Origin: Edaphobacter sp.
GTDB lineage: Bacteria; Acidobacteriota; Terriglobia; Terriglobales; Acidobacteriaceae
Assembly: GCA_025462645.1 (NCBI GenBank)
Contig: JAOAPB010000064.1
Location: forward strand, 1 to 64,000
DNA: 64,000 nt
Reading direction: 5' to 3'
Shown: piece by piece, positions 47,101 to 55,615 of the stretch
How the letters are laid out: every line of letters begins with the position of its first letter
Position numbering within the stretch: position 1 is the stretch's first letter
Program-made: the position numbers and the translations under genes
The notes under the pieces: generated by a model
The model's input: only the letters and a program-made list of their open reading frames with translations
What the model was told of the DNA's origin: nothing
Database searches by the model: none

Positions 47101-50100
47101 GTAAATTTCCAGGGCCAGTCCTGTAATTGCCTTTCGATCTGGCAGCCTTCCGCTACACCTGCTTTGATCGACAGTAATGACAGCACTCCGACTGAGACCG
47201 GGGTTAAGTTCAAAGTTGATGCTGCCGGCTACATCACAGGACTGCGCTTTTATAAAGCTAGTACGAACGTGGGAACTCATATTGGCCACATCTGGTCCAG
47301 TTCCGGCGCGCTATTGGGTACAGCGACATTCACAAACGAGAGTGCTTCGGGCTGGCAACAGGTAAGCTTCTCTTCGCAAATTGCGGTGTCTCCCAACACC
47401 ACTTATGTGGCTTCGTATTTATCACCTGGCGGTCACTATTCGGCCGATACGAACTACTTCTCAGCGTCGGGAGCGGGCAGCGCTCCCCTGCACGCGCTGC
47501 AGAATGGGGTTGACGGGCCAAATGGAGTGTATCTTTACACCTCGAACGGCGGTTTCCCAACCAGCACCTATGCATCGACGAACTATTGGGTCGATGTTGT
47601 CTTCACACAAGGTCTATCTTCGAACATCAGCGGAACCGTCGCTGGCGGCGCTGGAGCAACGGTAGCCTTGAGCGGAGCGAGCACAGCCACCGCGATAGCT
47701 GATGCTTCCGGGAACTATAGTTTCAATGGTTTGTACGCCGGCTCTTACTCCATTACACCCATCCTTGCCGGTGTGGCTTTTTCTCCTGTTACCCAAAATG
47801 TCACGGTTGCCGGCTCCAACGTCGCAGGCGTGAACTTCTCGACACTGCAGGGTTGCCCTTGCGATACCATCTGGCAGCCTTCTACGCTGCCCAGCATTGT
47901 GGATCAAGGCGATTCGCAATCGATCGAACTGGGAGTGAAGTTCCGTGCTGAGGGCGACGGATACATTCTTGGGGTTCGTTTCTACAAAGCTTCAACCAAC
48001 ACAGGCGTTCACGTCGGAAATCTGTGGTCAAACTCGACCTCTCAGACCGGTTCCGGGACCCTGCTCGCAACCTCTAACTTCGCAAACGAGAGCGCTTCCG
48101 GCTGGCAGCAGGTGATCTTTGCAAATCCTGTGCCGGTCAGCGGAGCCACCACGTACATCGCCTCCTATTTTGCCCCGGCTGGGCACTTCTCCGCGAGTCC
48201 CGGGTTCTTTGGCAGCTCCGGTGTCGATAGCCCGCCACTCCACGCCTTGGCTAATGGTGTCGACGGCTCAAATGGAGTATTCTCCTACTCTGCGACGAGC
48301 GCCTATCCAGGAAACAGCTACAACGCTTCCAACTACTGGGTGGACGTTATTTACGCACCGACGACGACCTACACTCTTGGCGGAGTGATCAGTGGTCCAG
48401 GAGCCGCTGGAGCCACGGTCACGGTCAGTGGGCCGGCAAACAAGACTGCCACGACGGACGCCTCAGGGTCCTACAGCATCAGTGGCCTCCCCAGCGGAAC
48501 TTACACCGTCACCCCAACCAAGGCCGGCTATGCTTTCAATCCTGCGAGCCAGACAGTAACGATCAGTGGAAGTCATCGGCAGAATATAAACTTCACTTCC
48601 GTACTGCCGTATAGCATCTCTGGAACAATAAGCGGCGGCTCGGGAGAGTCGGTTGCACTCTCTGGGGCAGCCACCGCGATAACGATTGCTGATGTTGCGG
48701 GCAACTATACGTTCCCCGGATTGGCAAACGGGACCTACACCGTGACCCCGAGCATCAATGGGTTCGCCGTGACCCCTGCCAGTCAAACTGTTACGGTGAA
48801 TGGGGCGAGCGCTACGGCCATCAACTTCAATGCATCCGTTCAGGCATACCAGATCAGCGGAACCATAACTGGCGGAGCGGGATCCACTGTGATCTTGAGC
48901 GGCCCAGTTTCGCTTACAACCTCTGCAGATGCTTCTGGAAATTACAGCTTCGTGAGCCTTGGGAGTGGGTCCTATACGGTGACACCGTCAGCACAGGGGG
49001 TGGTCTTCGTTCCTGCCAGCACAACGGTTGTGATCGGTGGAACGAGTGTCTCAGGGGTGGACTTCACAGTACCTCAGAACTGTCCGTGTGACACTCTATG
49101 GCAACCTTCTACGAAGCCTGTTGTTACCGACGTCGGAGATGTGCAAGCGGTCGAAGTCGGGGTCAAGTTCCGAGCCGACACGGATGGTTACATTGCAGGT
49201 ATCCGATTCTATAAGGCTGCGGCTAATACCGGCACACATTGGGGTAACCTCTGGTCGAGCACGGGAACACTCCTTGGTACGGCAACCTTCAGCAATGAGA
49301 GCAGTTCGGGATGGCAGCAGGTGTTATTTGCACAACCCGTCCCAGTTGCCGCAAATCAAACCTATGTCGCATCATACTTCGCTCCCGTCGGACATTATTC
49401 GGCTGATTCTGGATTCTTTGGCGGATACGGTGTAGATGCCGTTCCATTACACGGCCTGGCTAACGGTGTTGATGGTCAAAATGGACTTTACGGGTACTCC
49501 TCTGTAAGCGCATTTCCGACTTCCAGCTATAACGCTGCAAATTACTGGGTGGATGTTGTTTATCTTCCGACCTCCACCTACAGTATTACCGGCGCGATCG
49601 GTGGGGCCGGAGGGGCGGGCGCAACGGTCAGTCTTACCGGAGCAGCGACCGCCAGCACTACGGCCGATGCCTCGGGCGTCTTCGGCTTCAGCGGACTTTC
49701 GAATGGCAACTATACCCTGACGCCAAGTTCCGCTGGTGCCACCTACACTCCCGCTGTACAGAACGTCACAATTAGCAATGCTCATTCACTAGGCGTGACC
49801 TTCTCTTCTACTCGGACCTATTCGATTACAGGGACAATCAACGGAGCCGGAGGACCTGGAGCCACGGTGAGCTTGACCGGCGCCGCAACCGCCACGGTAA
49901 CAGCAAACGCTTCGGGTGCCTACACAATCTCCGGTCTGGCAAACGGATCGTATACCGTGACAGCAACCAAGACCGGCTATGTGTTCAGTCCGACGAGCCA
50001 AGCTGTAACGATCAACGCCGCAAATGCAACTGCGAACTTCAGCTCGGCTTTGCAGACCTATACGATCACAGGCACGATTAGCGGTGCCGGCGGATCAGGC

Positions 50101-50775
50101 GCTACTGTCAAGCTTACCGGCGCTGCGACTGCCACAGTGACTGCCGATGTTTCGGGTGTCTACACCTTCACTGGTGTGGCAAATGGGTTATACACCGTGA
50201 CGCCAACTAAGACCGGATACGTGTTCAGTCCGCCCAGCCAAGTCGTAACGATCAACGCCGCAAATGCGACTGTGAATTTTAGTTCTACCGTGCAAACCTA
50301 TACGATCACCGGCACGATCAGCGGAGCAGGTGGAGCTGGAGCGACTGTCAAGCTTACCGGCGCTGCGACTGTTACAGTGACTGCCAATGCCTCGGGAGTT
50401 TACACCTTCACTGGCCTGGCAAACGGGTCCTACACCGTGACGCCGACCAAGACTGGCTATGTGTTCAGTCCGGCGAACCAAGCCGTAACGATCAACGCCG
50501 CAAATGCGACTGCGAACTTCAGCTCTGCCTTGCAGACCTACACGATCACCGGCACGATCAGCGGAGGTGGCGGAGCCAGCGCTACTGTCAAGCTTACGGG
50601 CACTGCAACTGCTACAGTGACTGCCAATGCCTCTGGTGTTTACACCTTCACGGGCGTAGCTAACGGATCGTACACCGTAACGCCAACTAAGACTGGACAC
50701 CTCTTCATCCCGTCGAGCAAGACGACAACTGTGAATTCAGCGAATGTGACGGGGGTAAACTTCTTCTCTCTATAG
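44182..50775 (+). CDS. Giant secreted protein: N,N-dimethylformamidase-like domain, four DUF4082 domains, eleven CarboxypepD_reg-like repeats
   Basis: A 2,197-residue exported protein (signal peptide to about GRALSQC). Residues ~37-553 match the N,N-dimethylformamidase beta-subunit-like family: YRMGYYGGRGARWV, QTSDETWQAYNYYG, YMDSGHDEYWSAPHR and LGYEWDMDVDNGF. Residues ~570-653 form a bacterial Ig-like domain. Four ~160-residue DUF4082-type domains begin with CPCGLWG or CPCDTLWQPS at about 656, 980, 1224 and 1633 (shared GVKFR, LRFYKA, ASYFAP, NYWVDVVY). Eleven ~75-80-residue CarboxypepD_reg-like units (YTITGTISGAGG) fill the gaps and the C-terminus. Catalysis by the first domain is unproven; the rest suggests sugar binding or a surface stalk. 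ATG 44182 has a weak GGA/GAG upstream. It ends at a hairpin. Confidence 0.82.
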   Translation: MPNPLQVATKRISLPFLSMIMVLLFGLVGRALSQCSTPANAIVAENCLVGNPSSEWDVSTNDAGDPTIQGFATDISVNVGATVFFKINTPAAGYTINIYRMGYYGGRGARWVKTISPSVSLPQHQPACITDATVGLTDCGNWAVSASWQVPANATSGIYFAHLVRNDTGGDSHIIFIVRNDASHSAVLYQTSDETWQAYNYYGTGSFYSQGAPNFDLNNRSYKVSYNRPFMTRSFELESNTFVFGAEFPMVQWLEANGYDVTYFTGIDAARSGSLILNHKIYMDSGHDEYWSAPHRANVEAARDAGVNLAFFTANGVFWKTRWENSVDGTNTPNRTLVCYKETLAFQKIDPSGPSTWTGTWRDPTFSPPGDGGKPENALTGNLFMVNGVGPDNPGNLVMTVPASDGKMRFWRNTSVATLAPNAKHTTPTGTLGYEWDMDVDNGFRPAGAFHLSTSQYNMTTDLLLDYGATYGAGLATHHMMLYRAKSGALVFSAGTVNYSWALNSNHDNPFNNPDNPSGFTNPDPDPNMQQATVNLFADMGVQPATLQPGMVPATASTDTSLPTSTIVTPSNGSNITVGSVVTVSGTASDVGGVVAGVEFSGDGGATWHPAAGRANWSYAWTPNATGSITLMSRAVDDSGNLETPSGVTVNVAPQSCPCGLWGSSTVPSTIDSGDAGALEVGVKFRVDNDGSIIGLRFYKSAANTGTHIGHIWSSTGTLLGTATFTSESSSGWQRVNFTTPVPVSANTTYIASYFAPAGHYSSTSYFFEQSGVDVPPVHALASGVDGQNGVYTYGASGGFPISSFQASNYWVDIVYAASSTYSLSGTISGYGGSGATVSLSGTESLTTTADASGNFTFDGLVNGTYNVSASNPGVTFTPTSQTVTINGTAKTGVNFSAVPTNPRSISGTLTNGAGATVNLTGAATATVTADASGNYSFNGLLSGSYNVTPLVTGSIFTPYARSVTLSGSNASGVNFQGQSCNCLSIWQPSATPALIDSNDSTPTETGVKFKVDAAGYITGLRFYKASTNVGTHIGHIWSSSGALLGTATFTNESASGWQQVSFSSQIAVSPNTTYVASYLSPGGHYSADTNYFSASGAGSAPLHALQNGVDGPNGVYLYTSNGGFPTSTYASTNYWVDVVFTQGLSSNISGTVAGGAGATVALSGASTATAIADASGNYSFNGLYAGSYSITPILAGVAFSPVTQNVTVAGSNVAGVNFSTLQGCPCDTIWQPSTLPSIVDQGDSQSIELGVKFRAEGDGYILGVRFYKASTNTGVHVGNLWSNSTSQTGSGTLLATSNFANESASGWQQVIFANPVPVSGATTYIASYFAPAGHFSASPGFFGSSGVDSPPLHALANGVDGSNGVFSYSATSAYPGNSYNASNYWVDVIYAPTTTYTLGGVISGPGAAGATVTVSGPANKTATTDASGSYSISGLPSGTYTVTPTKAGYAFNPASQTVTISGSHRQNINFTSVLPYSISGTISGGSGESVALSGAATAITIADVAGNYTFPGLANGTYTVTPSINGFAVTPASQTVTVNGASATAINFNASVQAYQISGTITGGAGSTVILSGPVSLTTSADASGNYSFVSLGSGSYTVTPSAQGVVFVPASTTVVIGGTSVSGVDFTVPQNCPCDTLWQPSTKPVVTDVGDVQAVEVGVKFRADTDGYIAGIRFYKAAANTGTHWGNLWSSTGTLLGTATFSNESSSGWQQVLFAQPVPVAANQTYVASYFAPVGHYSADSGFFGGYGVDAVPLHGLANGVDGQNGLYGYSSVSAFPTSSYNAANYWVDVVYLPTSTYSITGAIGGAGGAGATVSLTGAATASTTADASGVFGFSGLSNGNYTLTPSSAGATYTPAVQNVTISNAHSLGVTFSSTRTYSITGTINGAGGPGATVSLTGAATATVTANASGAYTISGLANGSYTVTATKTGYVFSPTSQAVTINAANATANFSSALQTYTITGTISGAGGSGATVKLTGAATATVTADVSGVYTFTGVANGLYTVTPTKTGYVFSPPSQVVTINAANATVNFSSTVQTYTITGTISGAGGAGATVKLTGAATVTVTANASGVYTFTGLANGSYTVTPTKTGYVFSPANQAVTINAANATANFSSALQTYTITGTISGGGGASATVKLTGTATATVTANASGVYTFTGVANGSYTVTPTKTGHLFIPSSKTTTVNSANVTGVNFFSL
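49816..50770. repeat. Four tandem 240-bp coding repeats
   Basis: Units start at about 49816, 50056, 50296 and 50536, exactly 240 bp apart, each encoding one CarboxypepD_reg-like module. DNA identity between units is high (long shared runs such as the TATACGATCAC-GGCACGAT start and CCGTGACGCCAACTAAGAC), so they look recently duplicated. Confidence 0.85.
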
Positions 50776-50782
50776 ACAAACC

Positions 50783-50811
50783 AGGGAGAGCTGAAATATT
50801 CAGCTCTCCCT
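50783..50811. terminator. Perfect stem-loop after the giant secreted protein gene
   Basis: AGGGAGAGCTGAA (50783-50795) pairs perfectly with TTCAGCTCTCCCT (50799-50811) across a three-base loop, seven bases after the stop codon. No T-tract follows on the plus strand. A degenerate relative of this hairpin lies at about 50970-51000 after the aminotransferase gene. Confidence 0.7.
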
Positions 50812-50816
50812 GAATG

Positions 50817-50942
50817 AAGATTGAAGGGCAACTTCTACTCTGTACGCGATGATAAATTATGACCGGCATGTCATCTAGGGAACGATCAGTCCGGCTTCGC
50901 TCACCAGTTAGTTTGCAGCGGGCTATCGTTCCAACTAGGGGG
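50817..50942 (-). pseudogene. Decayed copy of the 3' end of the neighbouring aminotransferase gene
   Basis: The stretch is clearly similar to 51008-51160, which holds the last codons of the DegT-family aminotransferase and its 3' flank. Shared blocks include AAGATTGAAGG, GATCAGTCC and GGCTATCGTTCCAA, with a deletion of roughly 27 bases and many substitutions. The copy carries no open frame. With the related hairpins before each copy it looks like an old tandem duplication of about 190 bp. Confidence 0.7.
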
Positions 50943-51026
50943 CTAGATACTCTTTTGCCCTGCAGATAAACAGGGAGGGCTTAGAATTCATCCTCTCTCT
51001 CCAGTGGAAGATTGAAGGTGTAATTT

Positions 51027-52187
51027 CTATGCTTGGAGCGCGTAAAGTGACTCGATGACATAGTCCTGATCGGCATCTGTCATCTGGTGGAAGAGGGGAA
51101 GGATCAGTCCAGTATCGCTAACCAGATTAGTTTGCGGCAGGCTATCGTTCCAATGAGGGGAGCGATACGGCAATTCGCGGTGTATAGCCATGATCGCACG
51201 CCGCGTGGAGATCTTCTTTTCGAGCAACTTCTGCATCAACGCGTCGCGCTTGAGCGCGAATCCATCTAAGAGGCGAACCATGTAGGACTGATAGTTATGA
51301 TGGCAATTAGAAGGAACGAACGGCACCTGTAACCACGATAAAGGCAGGAGAGCCTTGGTGTAACGCATCGCTAAATATCGCCTGCGCTGAAGGAAGTCGC
51401 CCAAGCGACCGAGTTGAGTAATGCCGATCGCAGCTTGCATGTCGGTCATTCGGAAATTAAATCCGACCTCGTCGTAGGTTTCAGAGGCGATCTGTTTTGC
51501 ATTATGGCGAACCACGTCCGACAGGCTCATGGCGTGTTGTCTGCGCCGACGAAGCTTTTCGGCTAAGACTGGGTCGCTCGTGGTGATCATTCCACCTTCA
51601 CCAGTCGTTAGAATCTTCCTCGGATGGAAACTGAAGCACGCCATCTTGCCGAGTGGCTTGCCTATCAAGTTTCCGTCATACTCGGAGCCGATAGCGCAGG
51701 CAGCGTCCTCGATGACTACAAGGCCATGTTTATCGGCTATAGCGAGGAGTCTGTTCATATCCGCGGGTAGACCGATCTGGTGTACCACAAGGATAGCCTT
51801 GGTACGCGGCGTGATGAGCTCTTCGATTCGCAGCGGATCCAAATTAAAGGTGGATGGGTCGATGTCCCCGAATATCGGGAGGGCGCCGGTGTGGACGATC
51901 GAGTTTGCCGTGGCTATAAATGAGAGGCTGGGGCAAATAACCTCGTCACCTGGTCCTACACCACTCGCAAGCAGTGCGAGATGAAGAGCTGTGGTGCAGG
52001 ACGAAACCGCGACAGAGTGGTCGCAGCCGATATAGGACGAGAATTTTTCCTCAAATTCGGAAACCCGAGGTCCCTGCGTCACCCAACCGGAACGTAGCAC
52101 ATCGATCACAGCCTGCTCTTCTTCTGCTCCGATAAACGGGCGAGCGACAGGGATCGTGGTGGTGATAGGACTAGAGAGAGCACTCAC
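51027..52187 (-). CDS. DegT/DnrJ/EryC1/StrS-family PLP sugar aminotransferase
   Basis: A 386-residue PLP enzyme that would aminate a keto nucleotide-sugar. ARPFIGAEEEQAVIDVL and GWVTQGPRVSEFE are the family start, IEDAACAIG holds the ring-stacking/Asp region and Lys191 in FHPRKILTTGEGG forms the Schiff base. I start it at GTG 52187, which overlaps the epimerase stop codon as GTGA; the upstream ATG frame is inside the epimerase gene. It is last of the minus-strand nucleotide-sugar genes. It differs from the second aminotransferase at 53.9-55.1 kb, so two amino sugars or two positions may be modified. Confidence 0.9.
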   Translation of the reverse strand: MSALSSPITTTIPVARPFIGAEEEQAVIDVLRSGWVTQGPRVSEFEEKFSSYIGCDHSVAVSSCTTALHLALLASGVGPGDEVICPSLSFIATANSIVHTGALPIFGDIDPSTFNLDPLRIEELITPRTKAILVVHQIGLPADMNRLLAIADKHGLVVIEDAACAIGSEYDGNLIGKPLGKMACFSFHPRKILTTGEGGMITTSDPVLAEKLRRRRQHAMSLSDVVRHNAKQIASETYDEVGFNFRMTDMQAAIGITQLGRLGDFLQRRRYLAMRYTKALLPLSWLQVPFVPSNCHHNYQSYMVRLLDGFALKRDALMQKLLEKKISTRRAIMAIHRELPYRSPHWNDSLPQTNLVSDTGLILPLFHQMTDADQDYVIESLYALQA

Positions 52188-53173
52188 TTTACACCCCCAA
52201 CTGTAGCCGCGGTCTCCGACTTGGCCTCCTCGCGCCATCGGATAAGCGCTCTAAGCCCACTTTCGAGGTCAACACTTGTTCTGAAACCGAGCATCTTTTC
52301 AGCCTTTTCGGTTGCGGCACGTCTTGCCTGAACATTATTCACCTTGCGGGCCTGGAGATATTCCGGCTTGAGGGGTGATCCAGTCACCTCTAGTAAGAGG
52401 TGGCAGAGTTCATTCAATGTTGTTTGAATGCCTGTTCCCACGTTGAAGACTTCGTCCGTCACGTCAGAGACGAGGCCTGCGATATTAGCGCGAGCCACAT
52501 CGTCCACGAACACAAAGTCCATCGACTGTGAACCGTCTCCGAAGATCTTTGGTGGTTGCCCGGCTTCGATGGCATCCATCCAACGGATCAAGACCTCCGT
52601 GTAGACGCCGTCCAGATCCATGCGCGGCCCATAGAGATTGAAATAACGGAAGGCAACATAAGGCAGGTTAAACATTTCGTAGTAGGCCCTCAGCATCTGC
52701 TCGTTTGCGATCTTGCCAGCTCCGTAGAGAGTACGGTTATTGAACGGGTGGCTTTCATCCATTGGAAGATAGGAAGGATCGCCGTAGACGGAGGCTGAAG
52801 ATGCGGCCACTATCTTTTTTACATAGTGCCGAACCGCACTCTCAAGGACATTTGAAGTTCCGTTGATGAGAACGTGGACCGCTTCCCGGGGCGCTTCGGC
52901 GCAGCGGGTGATGCGCAAAGCTGCCTGATGGAAGATATAGTCGACACCTTCTACTGCCTTGTCCACGGTATCGCTGTCGCGGATATCGCCCTCGATGAGT
53001 ACGAGGCCCCCCTTGCCTCTTGCGTATTCCAGGTTGCGGATGTTGCCACGCACGAAGTTGTCCAAGACACGCACTTCAGCTGCACCTGCCTCCAGTAACT
53101 GATCGGCGGTGGAGCTTCCTACGAAGCCTGCTCCGCCGGTGATAAGTATCTTCGATCCCCGGATATGATTCAT
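52184..53173 (-). CDS. NAD-dependent nucleotide-sugar epimerase/dehydratase (extended SDR)
   Basis: The 329-residue protein has TGGAGFVGS (residues 12-20) for NAD binding and the active-site set SSASVYGD and YGAGK. FRYFNLYGPRMDLDG and the SMDFVFVDDVARA segment fit UDP-sugar 4-epimerases and related dehydratases. Substrate is likely a UDP-hexose or UDP-N-acetylhexosamine derivative. It overlaps the downstream aminotransferase start by four bases (GTGA). The 95 bp before it separate it from the acetyltransferase gene, so it could have its own promoter. Confidence 0.9.
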   Translation of the reverse strand: MNHIRGSKILITGGAGFVGSSTADQLLEAGAAEVRVLDNFVRGNIRNLEYARGKGGLVLIEGDIRDSDTVDKAVEGVDYIFHQAALRITRCAEAPREAVHVLINGTSNVLESAVRHYVKKIVAASSASVYGDPSYLPMDESHPFNNRTLYGAGKIANEQMLRAYYEMFNLPYVAFRYFNLYGPRMDLDGVYTEVLIRWMDAIEAGQPPKIFGDGSQSMDFVFVDDVARANIAGLVSDVTDEVFNVGTGIQTTLNELCHLLLEVTGSPLKPEYLQARKVNNVQARRAATEKAEKMLGFRTSVDLESGLRALIRWREEAKSETAATVGGVK

Positions 53174-53268
53174 GCGATCCTCTCCCGCTTACAATTGCTG
53201 TTCTTCACCGTTAGATATTTGCTTATGCGCTCTGCGGTTTATATATGTACCAGATCAGCGCTAAACTG

Positions 53269-53958
53269 TTACTCGCGATAACGAATCACTCGCGCAGGCA
53301 CTCCAGCTACAACGGAGTATTCAGGAACATCAGTAGTGACCACTGCCCCAGCACCCACGATTGAGTGGGCTCCAACATGAACGCCAGGGAGAATTGTTGC
53401 ATTAGTGCCGATATCTGCTCCGAAGCCTATCACTACAGGTTTAATAATGAGCGCTGTAGCGATGATGGGAATGCCTATCGGATCACCGGTATGAGAGGAG
53501 CCAAGGACCTTGGCGCCAGGTCCCCATCCTACGTAATCTTCGATAACCAGGTTCCTGGCATCGAAGTAAGCGTGTGGGCCGATCCAGACGTGATTGCCGA
53601 TTCGGCATACTCCATCGAAACGTCCTTGAATCATCGTTTGAGCGCCGATGAAAACGGCGTCCCCAAGCTCCATCGTTTCTGGATGCTTGAGAACAATCTC
53701 AGGACCGATCTGCAGGCCATGTCCAGCCGTACGACACATAGCGCGAAAGAGGACACGTCGAAGCTGCGACTCGAAGCGGCCCTCCTCGCTGCGATACTTT
53801 GAGTAAAGAGCGAGAAGTTCAGCAGGAGAGTGCGTCTGCTTCAGTTGATCTGCCATCTCCCATTCCCAGCCGGTATCGCTAACGACCTTCGCGCTACCGA
53901 AAACGGCTGAGACGGTCCGGGCGTCTGAAGGCTTCGCAGTGTCAAGCTCAACCGACAT
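53269..53958 (-). CDS. Hexapeptide-repeat acyltransferase
   Basis: A 229-residue protein whose C-terminal two thirds are left-handed beta-helix repeats (MELGDAVFIGAQTMIQG, CRIGNHVWIGPHAYF, VVIGFGADIGTNATILPGV, HSIVGAGAVVTTDVPEYSVVAGVPARVI), the pattern of sugar O- or N-acetyltransferases. GSSHTGD has the usual position of the catalytic histidine. The first ~70 residues are a distinct helical extension. It overlaps the end of the second aminotransferase gene by 11 bp, so it is in the same operon. Confidence 0.88.
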   Translation of the reverse strand: MSVELDTAKPSDARTVSAVFGSAKVVSDTGWEWEMADQLKQTHSPAELLALYSKYRSEEGRFESQLRRVLFRAMCRTAGHGLQIGPEIVLKHPETMELGDAVFIGAQTMIQGRFDGVCRIGNHVWIGPHAYFDARNLVIEDYVGWGPGAKVLGSSHTGDPIGIPIIATALIIKPVVIGFGADIGTNATILPGVHVGAHSIVGAGAVVTTDVPEYSVVAGVPARVIRYRE

Positions 53959-55054
53959 GGCAACTCTCCTGGAGTTCAGACGCTACTCGTTGAACCGCTT
54001 CAGCACGGATACCAGGATAGATAGGCAGCGAGAGGATGTGGTCTTTGACTCTTTCGGTCACCGGAAACGCGCCCTCGGCGTACCCCAGAGAACGGTAGGC
54101 TTCCTGGAGATGCAGAGGTATCGGATAGTGCAACCCGGATTCGATGCCGGCATCAGTCAACTGCTGCCGCAGCGCGTCACGATTGTCCGACTGGATGACG
54201 TAGAGATGATACACATGGCGGCCATACTTCATTTCGGTGGGTGTGACAACGTTGGCGGCGGCAAGAGCTTTGTCATAGAATGCAGCTGCTTCGCGTCGCT
54301 GATCATTCCAGCGATCGAGGTATTTGAGCTTGACCGAAAGAATGCCACCTTGAATGCCCTCCATACGCATGTTGAGGCCCGGAAAAATGTGTTCGTACCG
54401 CTTCAAGGAGCCGTGGTCGCGCCACATCCGAATGCGTTGCGCTAAATCCGCATCGTCAGTGGTTACAGCGCCACCCTCACCACAGGCGCCGAGATTTTTG
54501 CCAGGATAAAAACTGAAGCAGCCAGCGATGCCGAACGAACCTGCTTTGCGGCCTTTGTACTCTGCGCCATGCGCCTGACATGCATCTTCGATCACTGGAA
54601 TACCGTGGCGATTTGCAATCTTCAGGATCGCATCCATATCTGCAACTTGACCATAGAGATCAACTGGGATGATGGCACGCGTCTTGGGCGAGATCGCTTG
54701 CTCGAGCAACGCAGGATCCATGGTGAAAGAGACTGGATCTATATCGACAAAGACTGGCCTGGCGCCTACTGCAGTGATCGCTTCGGCAGTAGCGATGAAG
54801 GTGTGAGGAACCGTAATTACCTCATCGTCAGATCCAATACCGAGCCCTGCGAGGGCAAGATGAATTGCAGCGGTACCGGTGTTTACTGCGACGCAGTGAG
54901 CAGTCCCGACGTATACCGCAAACTCCTGCTCGAACTTCTGGACCTCGGGACCCAGAACAAAAGTGGACTGGCTGAGAACCCGATCGAATACCTCTCGGAG
55001 TTCTTCTTTGATCTCGCTATGCAGGGACTGCAAATCCACGAAAGGTACACTCAT
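53948..55054 (-). CDS. DegT-family aminotransferase, WbpE-like
   Basis: The 368-residue PLP enzyme has VPFVDLQSLHSEI at the start, IEDACQAHGAEYKG and Schiff-base Lys186 in FYPGKNLGACGEGG. These are the features of aminotransferases that act on UDP-3-keto sugars, such as WbpE of the UDP-2,3-diacetamido-2,3-dideoxyglucuronate route. It is framed by a WbpD-like acetyltransferase upstream (4-bp ATGA overlap) and another acetyltransferase downstream (11-bp overlap), and a WbpB-like dehydrogenase leads the operon. Confidence 0.9.
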   Translation of the reverse strand: MSVPFVDLQSLHSEIKEELREVFDRVLSQSTFVLGPEVQKFEQEFAVYVGTAHCVAVNTGTAAIHLALAGLGIGSDDEVITVPHTFIATAEAITAVGARPVFVDIDPVSFTMDPALLEQAISPKTRAIIPVDLYGQVADMDAILKIANRHGIPVIEDACQAHGAEYKGRKAGSFGIAGCFSFYPGKNLGACGEGGAVTTDDADLAQRIRMWRDHGSLKRYEHIFPGLNMRMEGIQGGILSVKLKYLDRWNDQRREAAAFYDKALAAANVVTPTEMKYGRHVYHLYVIQSDNRDALRQQLTDAGIESGLHYPIPLHLQEAYRSLGYAEGAFPVTERVKDHILSLPIYPGIRAEAVQRVASELQESCHVG

Positions 55055-55614
55055 TTATCATCCACCTTCCTCAAGATGCGGGCTGGGTTGCCGGCGACAA
55101 CTGTGCTCGGAGGAACATCGCGAGTCACGACGCTGCCGGCACCGACAATGGCGTTTTCTCCGATTGTGACTCCGCAGAGTATTGTGCAGCTCGTGCCAAT
55201 GGACGCGCCCCGCTTGACAACTGTCCTCACAACTTGCCAATCCGCTTCCGTCTGCATCTGCCCCTCGGAACTAGTAGCCCGAGGATATCTGTCATTGATG
55301 AATGAGACGTTGTGTCCGACGAAGACATCGTCCTCAATCTTCACACCCTCACAGATGAAGGTATGGCTCGATATCTTTACGTTCCTACCTACTTCTGAGT
55401 TTTTCTGGATTTCAACGAATGTGCCAATCTTACTGTTATCGCCGATTGAGCAACCATAGAGGTTGACGAACGAGAAGATACGTACGTTGTTTCCCAACTT
55501 TACATCATCGGTGATTCGACTGAACTCCGGTGTCACTGCAGACCCTGAGATAGCGATGGCAGGGCCGTCAGTGCGAACCCAGATTTCTTCGAGATTGAAC
55601 GAAGCGTCGCTCAT
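55051..55614 (-). CDS. Hexapeptide-repeat N-acetyltransferase, WbpD-like
   Basis: A 187-residue left-handed beta-helix protein (VKLGNNVRIFSFVNLYGCSI, IEDDVFVGHNVSFINDRYPRA, ASIGTSCTILCGVTIGENAI, GSVVTRDVPPSTVVAGNPARI). The FINDRYPRA segment is typical of WbpD-type enzymes that acetylate the 3-amino group of UDP-GlcNAc(3NH2)A. ATG 55614 sits one base after the stop of the dehydrogenase gene, and its own stop overlaps the aminotransferase start. Confidence 0.88.
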   Translation of the reverse strand: MSDASFNLEEIWVRTDGPAIAISGSAVTPEFSRITDDVKLGNNVRIFSFVNLYGCSIGDNSKIGTFVEIQKNSEVGRNVKISSHTFICEGVKIEDDVFVGHNVSFINDRYPRATSSEGQMQTEADWQVVRTVVKRGASIGTSCTILCGVTIGENAIVGAGSVVTRDVPPSTVVAGNPARILRKVDDK

Positions 55615-55615
55615 A

